The notes below the pieces were generated by a model. It was not told the DNA's origin and did no database searches. It worked only from the letters and a program-made list of their open reading frames with translations. Below are positions 44,840 to 53,192 of a DNA stretch of 64,000 nucleotides, in pieces. The position numbers and the translations under genes were made by a program. The DNA comes from UBA11400 sp964473555. GTDB taxonomy: Bacteria > Bacteroidota > Rhodothermia > Balneolales > HLUCCA01. The stretch covers positions 372,001 to 436,000 of the forward strand of contig CAYYPL010000002.1 in assembly GCA_964473555.1 (NCBI GenBank). The letters run 5' to 3'. Each line of letters starts with the position of its first letter. Positions within the stretch are counted from its first letter, which is position 1.

Positions 44840-45271
44840 ATGTTCAGAAAAAAGTCCGATAACCAAGATTCTAAGACAGTTGGAAAACTTTCAACGTCGA
44901 TCAACATGATTAGTGAAGAAACGGAGCTTACAGGAAACATTAAAACCGGAAATTCTATTCGAATCGCAGGAATTGTCCAAGGATCTGTGGAGGTAGATGG
45001 AAAATGTATTCTGGCTGGTTCAGCTATTGTTAAAGGTGATATTATTGCAATCGATGCCGATATTTCAGGATCAGTAAGCGGTGACATTAATGTAGTCAAC
45101 AAGCTGATACTTCGTCAAAGTGCCCAGGTATTTGGAAATATACAGGCGAGATCAATCGCTTTGGAAGAGGGAGCCGTTTTCGAGGGTACATGTACAATGA
45201 GAACCAAAAATCCCAAAACAGACAACGAATACGAATTTAGTCTGAGCTCTCCGTACATTACAAAAGCATAA
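44840..45271 (+). CDS. Bactofilin
   Basis: A 143-residue bactofilin: the beta-helical DUF583 core is visible as a run of short strands (IRIAGIVQGSVEVDG, GSAIVKGDIIAIDADISG, SVSGDINVVNKLILR, AQVFGNIQARSIALEEGAVFEG) between short tails. Bactofilins polymerise without nucleotide into membrane-associated filaments that localise cell-wall enzymes. Pairing with the M23 peptidase just upstream fits that role. It precedes the atp operon by 10 bases. Confidence 0.88.
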   Translation: MFRKKSDNQDSKTVGKLSTSINMISEETELTGNIKTGNSIRIAGIVQGSVEVDGKCILAGSAIVKGDIIAIDADISGSVSGDINVVNKLILRQSAQVFGNIQARSIALEEGAVFEGTCTMRTKNPKTDNEYEFSLSSPYITKA

Positions 45272-45281
45272 CATAGTTGAA

Positions 45282-45533
45282 ATGATTCCTTATCGTCCTA
45301 ACCTTGCAGCTTCTGGTGAGTATCTGGGACTCGGTATTCAAATCGCAGCTTCTCTTCTTATTCCCTTATTGGCAGGAATATGGATTGACAGAAAATTCGG
45401 GTTCTTTCCTTGGATTACCGTAATAGGGGCTTTGTTCGGGATTGTCAGTGTCTTTGCAATCATTTTTAAGATCGCTTGGATGGCGAACGTAGAAGCTGAA
45501 GAGAAAAAGAAGAAAAAAAATACCCCTAAATGA
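45282..45533 (+). CDS. AtpZ/AtpI-family small ATP-synthase-associated membrane protein
   Basis: An 83-residue protein with two membrane helices (LGIQIAASLLIPLLAGIWID and ITVIGALFGIVSVFAIIF) and a Lys-rich C-terminus. The AtpZ/AtpI family lies at the head of many atp operons and may help c-ring assembly or act in Mg2+ uptake. It overlaps the next gene by 4 bases. Confidence 0.8.
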   Translation: MIPYRPNLAASGEYLGLGIQIAASLLIPLLAGIWIDRKFGFFPWITVIGALFGIVSVFAIIFKIAWMANVEAEEKKKKKNTPK

Positions 45534-45916
45534 AATATTCAGGATTCTACAAGAATGTACTGATTTCAGATGTAGTAGCCTGCTTTATAGCGATTATTTT
45601 GGTAATCCGATTCACACCCGCTCATGCCTATGCGTTAGTCACGGCCTCAGTCATTACCACGTTCAACACAGCTATTGGTTTCTATTTCATCCAAAAGTAC
45701 ATCAATGCAACTGCTGAACAGTTCAATTCGTACATATACGGAAGCACTTTCGGACGATTACTGGGGATGATGATCGTAATCGGTTTTGTATTACTTTTCA
45801 GTAATTTCCCGCAAATAACTTTCGTACTTAGTCTTTTTGTTTCGTATATTTACAAATCTGTACTGGAAATTATTTTTATACATAAAAATTCTACTCAAAG
45901 ACACGAAAAGAGTTAA
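45530..45916 (+). CDS. Putative ATP synthase subunit I-like membrane protein
   Basis: A 128-residue protein with about four helices (VVACFIAIILVIRF, YALVTASVITTFNTAIGFYF, LLGMMIVIGFVLLF, FVLSLFVSYIYKSVLEI). Topology and position between AtpZ and AtpB match the second small I-type protein common in FCB-group atp operons. Function in assembly is inferred. Its stop and the atpB ATG overlap by one base. Confidence 0.7.
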   Translation: MKYSGFYKNVLISDVVACFIAIILVIRFTPAHAYALVTASVITTFNTAIGFYFIQKYINATAEQFNSYIYGSTFGRLLGMMIVIGFVLLFSNFPQITFVLSLFVSYIYKSVLEIIFIHKNSTQRHEKS

Positions 45917-47016
45917 TGACTCCGACAAAATCTTTGTATCTGACGATACTACTATTCGTTACCGGTATTTCAACTGCTACGGCTTCCGAGGCTGAAACCA
46001 ACTCCAAGCAAGTTGACGTCCTAGACAAACTATCTAATCATTATTATTTAGATTTTAAACCTGTTGGCAAGGTTGAACTTCCTCGTATTTTTTGGGACCA
46101 GGACGGCGTTTCTGTATACGGAAGCTCCTCTTCAGCACTTCAAAGTGGAAAATATATTGACACCTATTATATGGAGAATGGACGTGTAGAAGACGTCATT
46201 CCGGTATCGTATAATTTGGTTCGTACAGACGGGACACCCACAAAAGTGGATTTATCGCTCAGTTCCCACTTGATGTATTTTTGGCTGGCAGGATTTGTCC
46301 TACTCGCCATTGCAATTCCCCTGTCAAGAAGATATGCATCTGGAGTTGGCCGAGATACCGAACCCAAAGGGGCTTTTCAAAATATGATAGAAGTGTTTGT
46401 GGTTTTTGTCCGCGATGAAATTGCACTCACCAACATAGGTCCCAAGAAGTATCGAAAATTCACTCCTTATCTGATCACAGCGTTTTTCATGATTCTAATT
46501 ATGAACCTGTTTGGATTGATGCCTTGGGGAGTCTCATCTACCGCTGATGTGACTGTCACTGCAGCCCTTGCTGTCACAACTTTTTTAATTACACAATTGA
46601 ATGGAACCAAAGATCACTGGAAGCATGTGTTTTGGTTCCCTGGTGTACCCGCCTGGATTCGTGTAATACTTACTCCCGTTGAAATTATCGGACTCTTCAC
46701 CAAGCCATTTGCTTTGACCATTCGTTTGTTTGCAAATATGGCATCTGGAAAAGTTCTCGTTTACAGTATAATCGGGCTCATATTCATATTCTCGGGAATT
46801 TTTGGCGACAGTGTAGCCTGGGGGACATCATGGATATGGGTATTGTTCGCGTTGTTCATCTATGCTATCAAAATCGTAGTTTCATTCCTACAGGCATACA
46901 TTTTTACGATGTTGTCTGCATTATTTATAGGAATGGCAGTTGAAGAACACGATCATCATCACGATCACGAGCATGAGCATGTGTACTCGGCGGAGGCCAA
47001 TCACGCACAATCATGA
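45916..47016 (+). CDS. atpB: F0F1 ATP synthase subunit a, with long periplasmic N-terminus
   Basis: A 366-residue subunit a, about 95 longer than E. coli (271). It has a signal peptide (about 1-23, TGISTATASEA) and about 90 residues of periplasmic region before the first core helix. The essential proton-channel Arg is in LTIRLFANMASG. The C-terminus is a His/Asp/Glu-rich tail (EEHDHHHDHEHEHV), unusual and possibly metal-binding. It is followed by atpE after 41 bases. Confidence 0.94.
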   Translation: MTPTKSLYLTILLFVTGISTATASEAETNSKQVDVLDKLSNHYYLDFKPVGKVELPRIFWDQDGVSVYGSSSSALQSGKYIDTYYMENGRVEDVIPVSYNLVRTDGTPTKVDLSLSSHLMYFWLAGFVLLAIAIPLSRRYASGVGRDTEPKGAFQNMIEVFVVFVRDEIALTNIGPKKYRKFTPYLITAFFMILIMNLFGLMPWGVSSTADVTVTAALAVTTFLITQLNGTKDHWKHVFWFPGVPAWIRVILTPVEIIGLFTKPFALTIRLFANMASGKVLVYSIIGLIFIFSGIFGDSVAWGTSWIWVLFALFIYAIKIVVSFLQAYIFTMLSALFIGMAVEEHDHHHDHEHEHVYSAEANHAQS

Positions 47017-47057
47017 TAAATACAATCACGACAAACCTAATTATTTGGAGTTAAACT

Positions 47058-47276
47058 ATGGAAATGGCTTATTTAGCAGCCGGACTAGGTGCTGGTATCA
47101 CAGCTATCGGAGCTGGTCTCGGTATCGGCATCATCGGAAAAGGTGCAATGGAAGCAACTGCACGTCAGCCTGAAGCCGGCGGCGATATTAGAACTTCCAT
47201 GCTGATTTCTGCTGCCTTTATCGAGGGTGTTGCACTTTTCGGCCAGGTAGTATGTTTCATTCTTGCTATTAAGTAA
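47058..47276 (+). CDS. atpE: F0F1 ATP synthase subunit c
   Basis: A 72-residue two-helix proteolipid. Helix 1 has the GxGxGxG run (AGLGIGIIGKGAMEATARQP), the loop RQPEAGGD is canonical, and helix 2 carries the proton-binding Glu in FIEGVALFG (Glu56). Glu followed by Gly, without the Gln/Ser/Thr set of Na+ rings, indicates H+ coupling. A hairpin lies just downstream. Confidence 0.95.
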   Translation: MEMAYLAAGLGAGITAIGAGLGIGIIGKGAMEATARQPEAGGDIRTSMLISAAFIEGVALFGQVVCFILAIK

Positions 47277-47296
47277 TAGTACGATTGTATCACAAC

Positions 47297-47329
47297 GCAT
47301 GCCGATGGACATCGGCATGCATCCTTTTT
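47297..47329 (+). terminator. Attenuator-like hairpin between atpE and atpF
   Basis: GCATGCCGAT (47297-47306) pairs perfectly with ATCGGCATGC (47311-47320) around a GGAC loop, followed by ATCC and TTTTT. It lies 20 bases after atpE and 19 bases before atpF. As a partial terminator or RNA-stability element it would raise c-subunit expression over the downstream genes, in line with the ring's 8-15 c copies. Confidence 0.65.
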
Positions 47330-47348
47330 ATTATTCACCAGTTTCACT

Positions 47349-47861
47349 ATGAATATCATACTAGCAAAAGGCGGACTTTTAGATGTAGATCCCGGACTTT
47401 TCGTCTGGATTCTGATTACGTTTTTAATTTTCGTATTCATCTTTGCTAAACTAGCGTGGAAACCAATCCTGAATGCTCTCGAACAACGGGAAGAATCTAT
47501 CAAGGACTCCATTCAGGCTGCTGAAAAAGCACTTAAAAAAGCCGATGAGATCACCAGGGATAACGAAAAAGCACTTAAAGAAGCAGAAGCTACCGCTCAA
47601 CGTATACGCCTGGAAGCCATGAACGATGCCGAGGCAATTCGCGCAGATAAAATTGAGAAGGCAAAAGACGAAGCGGCCAAACTACTTGATCAGGCACGCG
47701 CTGCAATTGAAGCAGAGAAGAAAAAGGCTCTACAGGAACTCAGAAACGAAGTCGCTGATCTGGCTCTACAGTCTGCACGAATGATTTTAGACACAGAACT
47801 TGATGCCAGTAAAAACAAGAAACTGGTCGATAATTTCATCAACGAAGTTTCAAATAATTAA
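47349..47861 (+). CDS. atpF: F0F1 ATP synthase subunit b
   Basis: A 170-residue subunit b: one N-terminal membrane helix (LFVWILITFLIFVFIFAKLAW) and then a long charged coiled-coil rich in Glu, Ala and Lys (EQREESIKDSIQAAEKALKK), the stator stalk. The FAKLAWKPIL junction is typical. It starts 19 bases after the hairpin. Confidence 0.94.
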   Translation: MNIILAKGGLLDVDPGLFVWILITFLIFVFIFAKLAWKPILNALEQREESIKDSIQAAEKALKKADEITRDNEKALKEAEATAQRIRLEAMNDAEAIRADKIEKAKDEAAKLLDQARAAIEAEKKKALQELRNEVADLALQSARMILDTELDASKNKKLVDNFINEVSNN

Positions 47862-47864
47862 TTC

Positions 47865-48410
47865 ATGTTATCTGTTACTGCTGCAAAACGTTACGCAAAC
47901 GGACTACTCCAGGTTGGACTTGAAACGGGTCAACTTGAGGCTCTGCGCTCTGATATGCAATTAATCCGTGATGCGGTCGAATCAGTACCTATGCTTCAGA
48001 AGATCCTGAAATCACCAATTGTCAAAGAAGACAAGAAACTGGCAATCATTCAGGAAATTTTAAAGGGAAAGGTCACAGATACAACGATCAAATTAGTCCA
48101 CATTTTGGGGAAAAAGAATCGGTTCGGACTCCTTTATCCGGTAGCAATCAGTTTTCATGATGTATACAACCATCACGCTGGTATCTTAGAGATAACCATA
48201 TCAACCGCTTATGAATTAGAAAGAGAGCAGGTTGAAAGTATGGTAAAAGCCATGGAGAAAACCACAGGTAAATCCATTCAATACGCTATTAAAACAGACA
48301 AAAACCTAATTGGTGGAGTCTCAATCAAGTACGGTGACACCGTCATCGACGGATCTGTACGCAACAAACTAGAACGACTTACCGAACTCTTACAGGTGAG
48401 TGCTGTTTAA
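47865..48410 (+). CDS. atpH: F0F1 ATP synthase subunit delta
   Basis: A 181-residue OSCP/delta subunit that joins the stator to F1. The N-terminal six-helix domain begins AAKRYANGLLQV, and the C-terminal region has KTDKNLIGGVSIKYGDTVIDGS, the diagnostic delta signature. It starts 3 bases after atpF. Confidence 0.94.
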   Translation: MLSVTAAKRYANGLLQVGLETGQLEALRSDMQLIRDAVESVPMLQKILKSPIVKEDKKLAIIQEILKGKVTDTTIKLVHILGKKNRFGLLYPVAISFHDVYNHHAGILEITISTAYELEREQVESMVKAMEKTTGKSIQYAIKTDKNLIGGVSIKYGDTVIDGSVRNKLERLTELLQVSAV

Positions 48411-48443
48411 ACGATCATTTATTCAAACAAACGCTGAAAACAA

Positions 48444-50051
48444 ATGAGTCAAGTTAGACCAGACGAAGTATCCGCAATTCTGCGAAAACAGTTATCCGGT
48501 TTCGATAATGAAACGGATGTTTACGATGTAGGTACCGTACTCGAAGTCGGAGATGGTATCGCCCGTGTATATGGACTTTCAAAAGTGCAAGCCGGTGAGC
48601 TCGTTGAGTTTCCTGAGTCAAAAGACGCAGAAGGAAATACGATCAAAGGATTGGTACTAAATCTTGAAGAAGACAACGTTGGAGTTGTGGTTTTTGGGTC
48701 CTCACGTCTCATTGAAGAAGGTCATACGGTTCGTAGAACCAACGACATCGCATCTATTCCTGTTGGTGAAGGCGTTCTTGGTCGTGTAATCGATCCTCTT
48801 GGAAATCCTCTGGATGGGAATGGTCCAATCGTTGGTGAGACTCTCCGCTTACCACTTGAACGAAAAGCACCTGGTGTAATTTACCGTGAACCAGTAACCG
48901 AACCCCTTCAAACAGGGATCAAAGCCATCGATGCGTTGATTCCCATAGGACGTGGTCAACGAGAATTAATCATCGGTGACCGCCAGACAGGTAAAACTAC
49001 TATTGCTCTGGATACTATCATCAATCAGAAGCATACCCACGAGAATGGTAATGGCGTTTTCTGTATTTATGTTGCTATTGGACAAAAAGGTTCTACCATC
49101 GCACAGGTCAATCAAACTCTAGAGAAATATGGTGCCAAAGACTACACCGTTGTGGTTTCTGCGCCTGCGTCGGCTCCAGCCCCTTTACGATACATCGCTG
49201 CTTACGCAGGTGCTGCAATTGGTGAGTATTTTCGAGATACCGGACGTCACGCTTTGATTATTTACGACGATCTTTCCAAACAAGCGGTAGCCTATCGTGA
49301 GGTCTCTTTGCTCTTAAGACGCCCACCAGGTCGAGAAGCTTACCCTGGTGATGTATTCTATTTGCACAGTCGTCTGCTCGAGCGTGCTGCGAAGATCAAT
49401 AAAAACGATTCCGTGGCACAGAACATGAACGATATCCCAGAAGTGCTCAAACCTCATGTAAAAGGTGGTGGATCACTTACTGCGCTTCCAATTATCGAAA
49501 CACAGGCTGGTGATGTTTCGGCGTACATTCCGACCAATGTGATCTCAATTACAGATGGTCAGATCTTCCTTCAGTCAAATCTGTTCAACAGTGGTGTAAG
49601 ACCAGCAATCGATGTCGGGATTTCTGTATCAAGGGTTGGAGGGTCAGCTCAGGTTAAATCGATGAAAAAACTCTCTGGTTCCATGAAATTAGAGCTTGCA
49701 CAGTTCCGTGAACTGGAAGCATTTGCAAAATTCGGCTCAGATCTTGACGCTTCAACACAGCGTCAGTTGAATCGTGGTGCCCGTGCCGTTGAAGTGCTCA
49801 AGCAAGGTCTATATTCTCCATTGAGTGTTGACAAACAGATTGCGATCTTATTGGTCAACAGTAAAGGTCTCCTCGATAGCCTCGCAGTCAATCAGATTGC
49901 AGCCTTCGAAACAGAGTTTCTGAATCTGATCAGTTTGAAATACTCAAACGAGCTGAATACTTTGTTAAAATCAGGTGTCTTATCAGATGAATTATCTGGA
50001 AAACTTGTCGGCGAAGCAGAAAAAGTCATCTCTCAATTGAACTCGAAATAA
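48444..50051 (+). CDS. atpA: F0F1 ATP synthase subunit alpha
   Basis: A 535-residue alpha subunit with the beta-barrel, nucleotide-binding and helical domains. The P-loop is GDRQTGKT (178-185), and the alpha signature PAIDVGISVSRVGGSAQ is present. It is the regulatory (non-catalytic) nucleotide subunit of F1, paired with beta encoded elsewhere. Flanked by atpH and atpG in standard order. Confidence 0.97.
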   Translation: MSQVRPDEVSAILRKQLSGFDNETDVYDVGTVLEVGDGIARVYGLSKVQAGELVEFPESKDAEGNTIKGLVLNLEEDNVGVVVFGSSRLIEEGHTVRRTNDIASIPVGEGVLGRVIDPLGNPLDGNGPIVGETLRLPLERKAPGVIYREPVTEPLQTGIKAIDALIPIGRGQRELIIGDRQTGKTTIALDTIINQKHTHENGNGVFCIYVAIGQKGSTIAQVNQTLEKYGAKDYTVVVSAPASAPAPLRYIAAYAGAAIGEYFRDTGRHALIIYDDLSKQAVAYREVSLLLRRPPGREAYPGDVFYLHSRLLERAAKINKNDSVAQNMNDIPEVLKPHVKGGGSLTALPIIETQAGDVSAYIPTNVISITDGQIFLQSNLFNSGVRPAIDVGISVSRVGGSAQVKSMKKLSGSMKLELAQFRELEAFAKFGSDLDASTQRQLNRGARAVEVLKQGLYSPLSVDKQIAILLVNSKGLLDSLAVNQIAAFETEFLNLISLKYSNELNTLLKSGVLSDELSGKLVGEAEKVISQLNSK

Positions 50052-50064
50052 GAACAACCGGTAA

Positions 50065-50943
50065 ATGGCAAATTTACGCGACATACGAGACCGGATAACA
50101 TCGGTTAAGAACACGCAGCAGATTACTAAAGCCATGAAAATGGTTGCAGCTGCCCGACTGAAAAAGGCTCAGGAACGTGTTGTTGCTACCCGTCCGTACG
50201 CTGCTTCAATAGCATCAGTCATAGGAAAACTCGCTGGTGAGGGGGCATCTGAAAACCCATACACACGCACAAGTGAGTCCAACGATAGAGTACTGCTCAT
50301 CGTAGTTGGATCAGACAGGGGGCTATGTGGTGGATTCAACAGTAACCTGTTTCGTTATGTTGAAGATCAGATCCGTGAACGGTTCCCGACTCAGCAAAAC
50401 AATGGAACTCTCGAATTGGTCTGTATCGGGCGTAAAAGCTTCGACCATTTCAGAAAACGTGGTTATAAAGTGAGACGTAGTCATGTAGGCTTCTTCGATA
50501 AGATTCAATTTGATGCTGCGGCTTCAGTGATGAGGGTTGCAACGAATGAGTTTTTGAACAATGAATTCGATTCCGTTTTCCTTGCTTTCAATGAGTTCAA
50601 ATCCGTCATATCCCAAAACAGGATGCTATCACAGATTTTGCCATTGGATATTGAATCACTGGCGTCTAGTGATGTTGAAGCTGTAGACTATATCTTTGAA
50701 CCATCTACTGAAGCTATTCTTGAAAGTATCATTCCTCTACATTTAAATACTCAAATGTGGAAAGCAGTCCTGGAATCAAATGCATCTGAGCAGGGTGCCC
50801 GAATGGCTGCAATGGATAATGCAACTGAAAATGCAAATGAGATTATGCGTCAGTTGAGATTGAAGTACAACCAAGCACGTCAGGCTGCAATCACAACTGA
50901 AATATCTGAGATAGTTTCTGGGGCCGAAGCCTTGTCAAACTGA
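50065..50943 (+). CDS. atpG: F0F1 ATP synthase subunit gamma
   Basis: A 292-residue gamma subunit, the rotating shaft. N-terminal ITSVKNTQQITKAMKMVAA and C-terminal ASEQGARMAAMDNATENANEI are the universal gamma blocks, and SDRGLCGGFN lies between. It ends the operon: no atpD or atpC follows, only tRNA-Ser. The tRNA promoter lies in and just behind its last codons. Confidence 0.96.
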   Translation: MANLRDIRDRITSVKNTQQITKAMKMVAAARLKKAQERVVATRPYAASIASVIGKLAGEGASENPYTRTSESNDRVLLIVVGSDRGLCGGFNSNLFRYVEDQIRERFPTQQNNGTLELVCIGRKSFDHFRKRGYKVRRSHVGFFDKIQFDAAASVMRVATNEFLNNEFDSVFLAFNEFKSVISQNRMLSQILPLDIESLASSDVEAVDYIFEPSTEAILESIIPLHLNTQMWKAVLESNASEQGARMAAMDNATENANEIMRQLRLKYNQARQAAITTEISEIVSGAEALSN

Positions 50944-50963
50944 TAGAAAAATTTGTATATTTG
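50932..50963 (+). promoter_or_regulatory. Bacteroidota-type promoter for tRNA-Ser
   Basis: TTG (50932-50934), a 21-base spacer and TATATTTG (50956-50963), an exact TAnnTTTG. Its predicted start, about 7 bases on, would lie just 5' of the tRNA. The -33 element is inside the atpG coding sequence. Confidence 0.65.
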
Positions 50964-50972
50964 GAATCTGCC

Positions 50973-51058
<86 letters not shown>

Positions 51059-51060
51059 AA

Positions 51061-51088
51061 AAAAGCTCCGAATAACGGAGCTTTTTTT
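51061..51088 (+). terminator. Intrinsic terminator of tRNA-Ser
   Basis: AAAAGCTCCG (51061-51070) pairs perfectly with CGGAGCTTTT (51076-51085) around AATAA, continuing into further Ts to 51088. A 10-bp stem with a T-run directly after the tRNA. Confidence 0.92.
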
Positions 51089-51158
51089 GTTTTACGGCAA
51101 TCTAATAGTGAGATCAACGTTAAATTGTCTGTAAATAGTCATTTAATTTCTATGGCTT

Positions 51159-52553
51159 ATGCCAATTTTGATGCGGGTACTGATATTCGTTGTTTTACAG
51201 TCGATCTTGGCTGTTTCGGAAGGTATTGCCCAGACCGACACGATCAGGGTGTCTCTTACTGAGTTTCTTGAGCTAGCCAAGTCAGAGTCAACGCTGCTGA
51301 ATACTCGTCACACAGAAGTGGAATTATCAGTCAATAGAGTAAATCAGGCTCGTTCACAACGAATATTGCCTCGGATCGAACTGAATACTGCACACGGATT
51401 AGTTCCAGCGGTTTCAAGTAGTGACCCTAATCTTTCGCCAGGTCAATATTATCTGGACCCTAATCTAAAAAATGACTGGTACAACTGGGGGATTTTCACT
51501 CGCGCCGAAATCACATCTTTGCAACCAATTTACACTTGGGGAGCCATAGACAACGCAATTAGTGCAGCAAGGCAGGGAGTCATCGCTGCAGAAGCGGGAT
51601 ATCAGGCAGAAAGATCGGTTTATGAAGAACGTCTATCTGAGCTCTACTATTCACGCCTTTTGTCTATGGAGTTAGACCGTCTTATCAAAGATGCCCTAGG
51701 ACAGCTGGAGGATGCAGAAGAACGGTTGAATAAAATGATAGAAGAGGGTGATCCTGAGCTCGAGGAATCAGATATATTTGAATTCAGGATATTTAAGTTT
51801 GAACTTCTGTCGAGGGTTGATGAGGTCAAGCAAAATCTCATCTTTGCGGAGTCAGCCTGGAATTTGGCACTCAATAACAGAGCACAAAACGTATTTTATA
51901 GTCCAGATATCCCTTTTCTTGATCAAATTGACTATCAACTGATGGATATACATTATTACGAAGAACAAGCCCGAAGTCAACGACCTGAATTACGACAGTT
52001 GCAGGCTGCGTATCATGCCGCCAAATTCGGATTACAAGCCAATAAGGCAGCAAATTATCCATCACTATTTATGGGATTATCCGCTTCAGTAGCCTATACT
52101 CCAAATCGACCTAAACAGGACAATCCGTTCATCATCAATAATACAAACTACGCTTCCGTTTCTTATGGATTTGGCTTTCGGCAGAATTTAAACTTCATGA
52201 CCAATCGTGTTAATATTGATCGTGCTGAAATTCAGGTGCGTCAGACTCGCTATGCCCAACAAGCTGTTCTAGACGGGATACTCCTCGAAATCAGAGAAAA
52301 ATACCGTAATATGATGACGTCATATTCGAGGTTACAGAATACGCGTGAAGCGTTTCAAGTTAGTACTGAATGGTTGCGATTAGAGCAAATAGACTACGAT
52401 TTAGGATTCGGTGATGTGAACAAGCTGATCGATGCTGTAAAGAAAAACCTCGAACTAGAAGCGGCTTTAAAACAACGAACTTTCGACTTCAATGTTAGTG
52501 TTATTAAATTAAACCGTGCTGCCGGATTACCAGTTACTGAATCGAATAATTGA
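51159..52553 (+). CDS. TolC-family outer membrane efflux protein
   Basis: A 464-residue TolC homologue. The signal peptide (MPILMRVLIFVVLQSILAV, ending about residue 25) precedes a chain of long helices and strands with the typical duplicated TolC pattern (QPIYTWGAIDNAISAARQGV; RAEIQVRQTRYAQQAV). It would form the trimeric outer-membrane channel of a tripartite exporter. The partner is not adjacent as membrane-fusion protein, but an MlaC-like and an MMPL exporter follow in the same direction. Confidence 0.85.
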   Translation: MPILMRVLIFVVLQSILAVSEGIAQTDTIRVSLTEFLELAKSESTLLNTRHTEVELSVNRVNQARSQRILPRIELNTAHGLVPAVSSSDPNLSPGQYYLDPNLKNDWYNWGIFTRAEITSLQPIYTWGAIDNAISAARQGVIAAEAGYQAERSVYEERLSELYYSRLLSMELDRLIKDALGQLEDAEERLNKMIEEGDPELEESDIFEFRIFKFELLSRVDEVKQNLIFAESAWNLALNNRAQNVFYSPDIPFLDQIDYQLMDIHYYEEQARSQRPELRQLQAAYHAAKFGLQANKAANYPSLFMGLSASVAYTPNRPKQDNPFIINNTNYASVSYGFGFRQNLNFMTNRVNIDRAEIQVRQTRYAQQAVLDGILLEIREKYRNMMTSYSRLQNTREAFQVSTEWLRLEQIDYDLGFGDVNKLIDAVKKNLELEAALKQRTFDFNVSVIKLNRAAGLPVTESNN

Positions 52554-52555
52554 AC

Positions 52556-53137
52556 ATGAACAGATTTACTCTAGCACTTTTACTCTCCTTAAGTCTATTG
52601 TCTGGAAATGCACTGGCTCAGGGATCTACCGAGATTCAACGTTTGATGGATCAACGCGATAAGCAGATCAAGGAACTTGTTGGACCTGAAGGTACAGTAC
52701 ACACGAATGCCCAAAGAGAAAAACTAAAAGACATCATCAATGGTATCATCGATTACGAAGCCATGGCCAAAATTGCGCTTCAAGAAACCTACACTACGAT
52801 AACTGAAGCCCAAAGAACTGAATTTGTTGAGTTGTTCAGTGCAATAATCAGAAATCAGTCTTTAAATAAGCTCGATATATATCGCGCACAAATTGCCTAT
52901 AACGATATCAAAGTTGATGGAAATAAAGCCACAGTGGTAACCACTGCCACCTTAGACCAAATTCGTACTCCAGTGAGTTACGAAATGGAAAAACGAGGAT
53001 CGAATTGGTTTATCACTGACATGGCAATCGATAATGTGTCCACCGCTGAATCGTACCGCAGGTCATTTCAGAATGTAATTCGTCGACGAGGTTTTGACGC
53101 TCTGATGGAAACGGTCCGGAAAAGAGCTACTAGTTAA
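52556..53137 (+). CDS. MlaC/HpnM-like periplasmic lipid-binding protein
   Basis: A 193-residue protein of the MlaC/Ttg2D (Tol_Tol_Ttg2) family with a signal peptide (RFTLALLLSLSLLSGNALAQ). Family features include the IDYEAMAKIAL and FVELFSAIIRNQSLNKL segments. MlaC carries phospholipids between membranes; the HpnM subgroup acts in hopanoid transport. The ATG lies 2 bases after the TolC stop; a TTG 6 bases upstream is less likely. No MlaE/F/D genes are adjacent. Confidence 0.82.
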   Translation: MNRFTLALLLSLSLLSGNALAQGSTEIQRLMDQRDKQIKELVGPEGTVHTNAQREKLKDIINGIIDYEAMAKIALQETYTTITEAQRTEFVELFSAIIRNQSLNKLDIYRAQIAYNDIKVDGNKATVVTTATLDQIRTPVSYEMEKRGSNWFITDMAIDNVSTAESYRRSFQNVIRRRGFDALMETVRKRATS

Positions 53138-53192
53138 TATGTTGACCTCACCCTATCTGTTCCTATTTACTTGAAATAAATCTTATTCGTAC

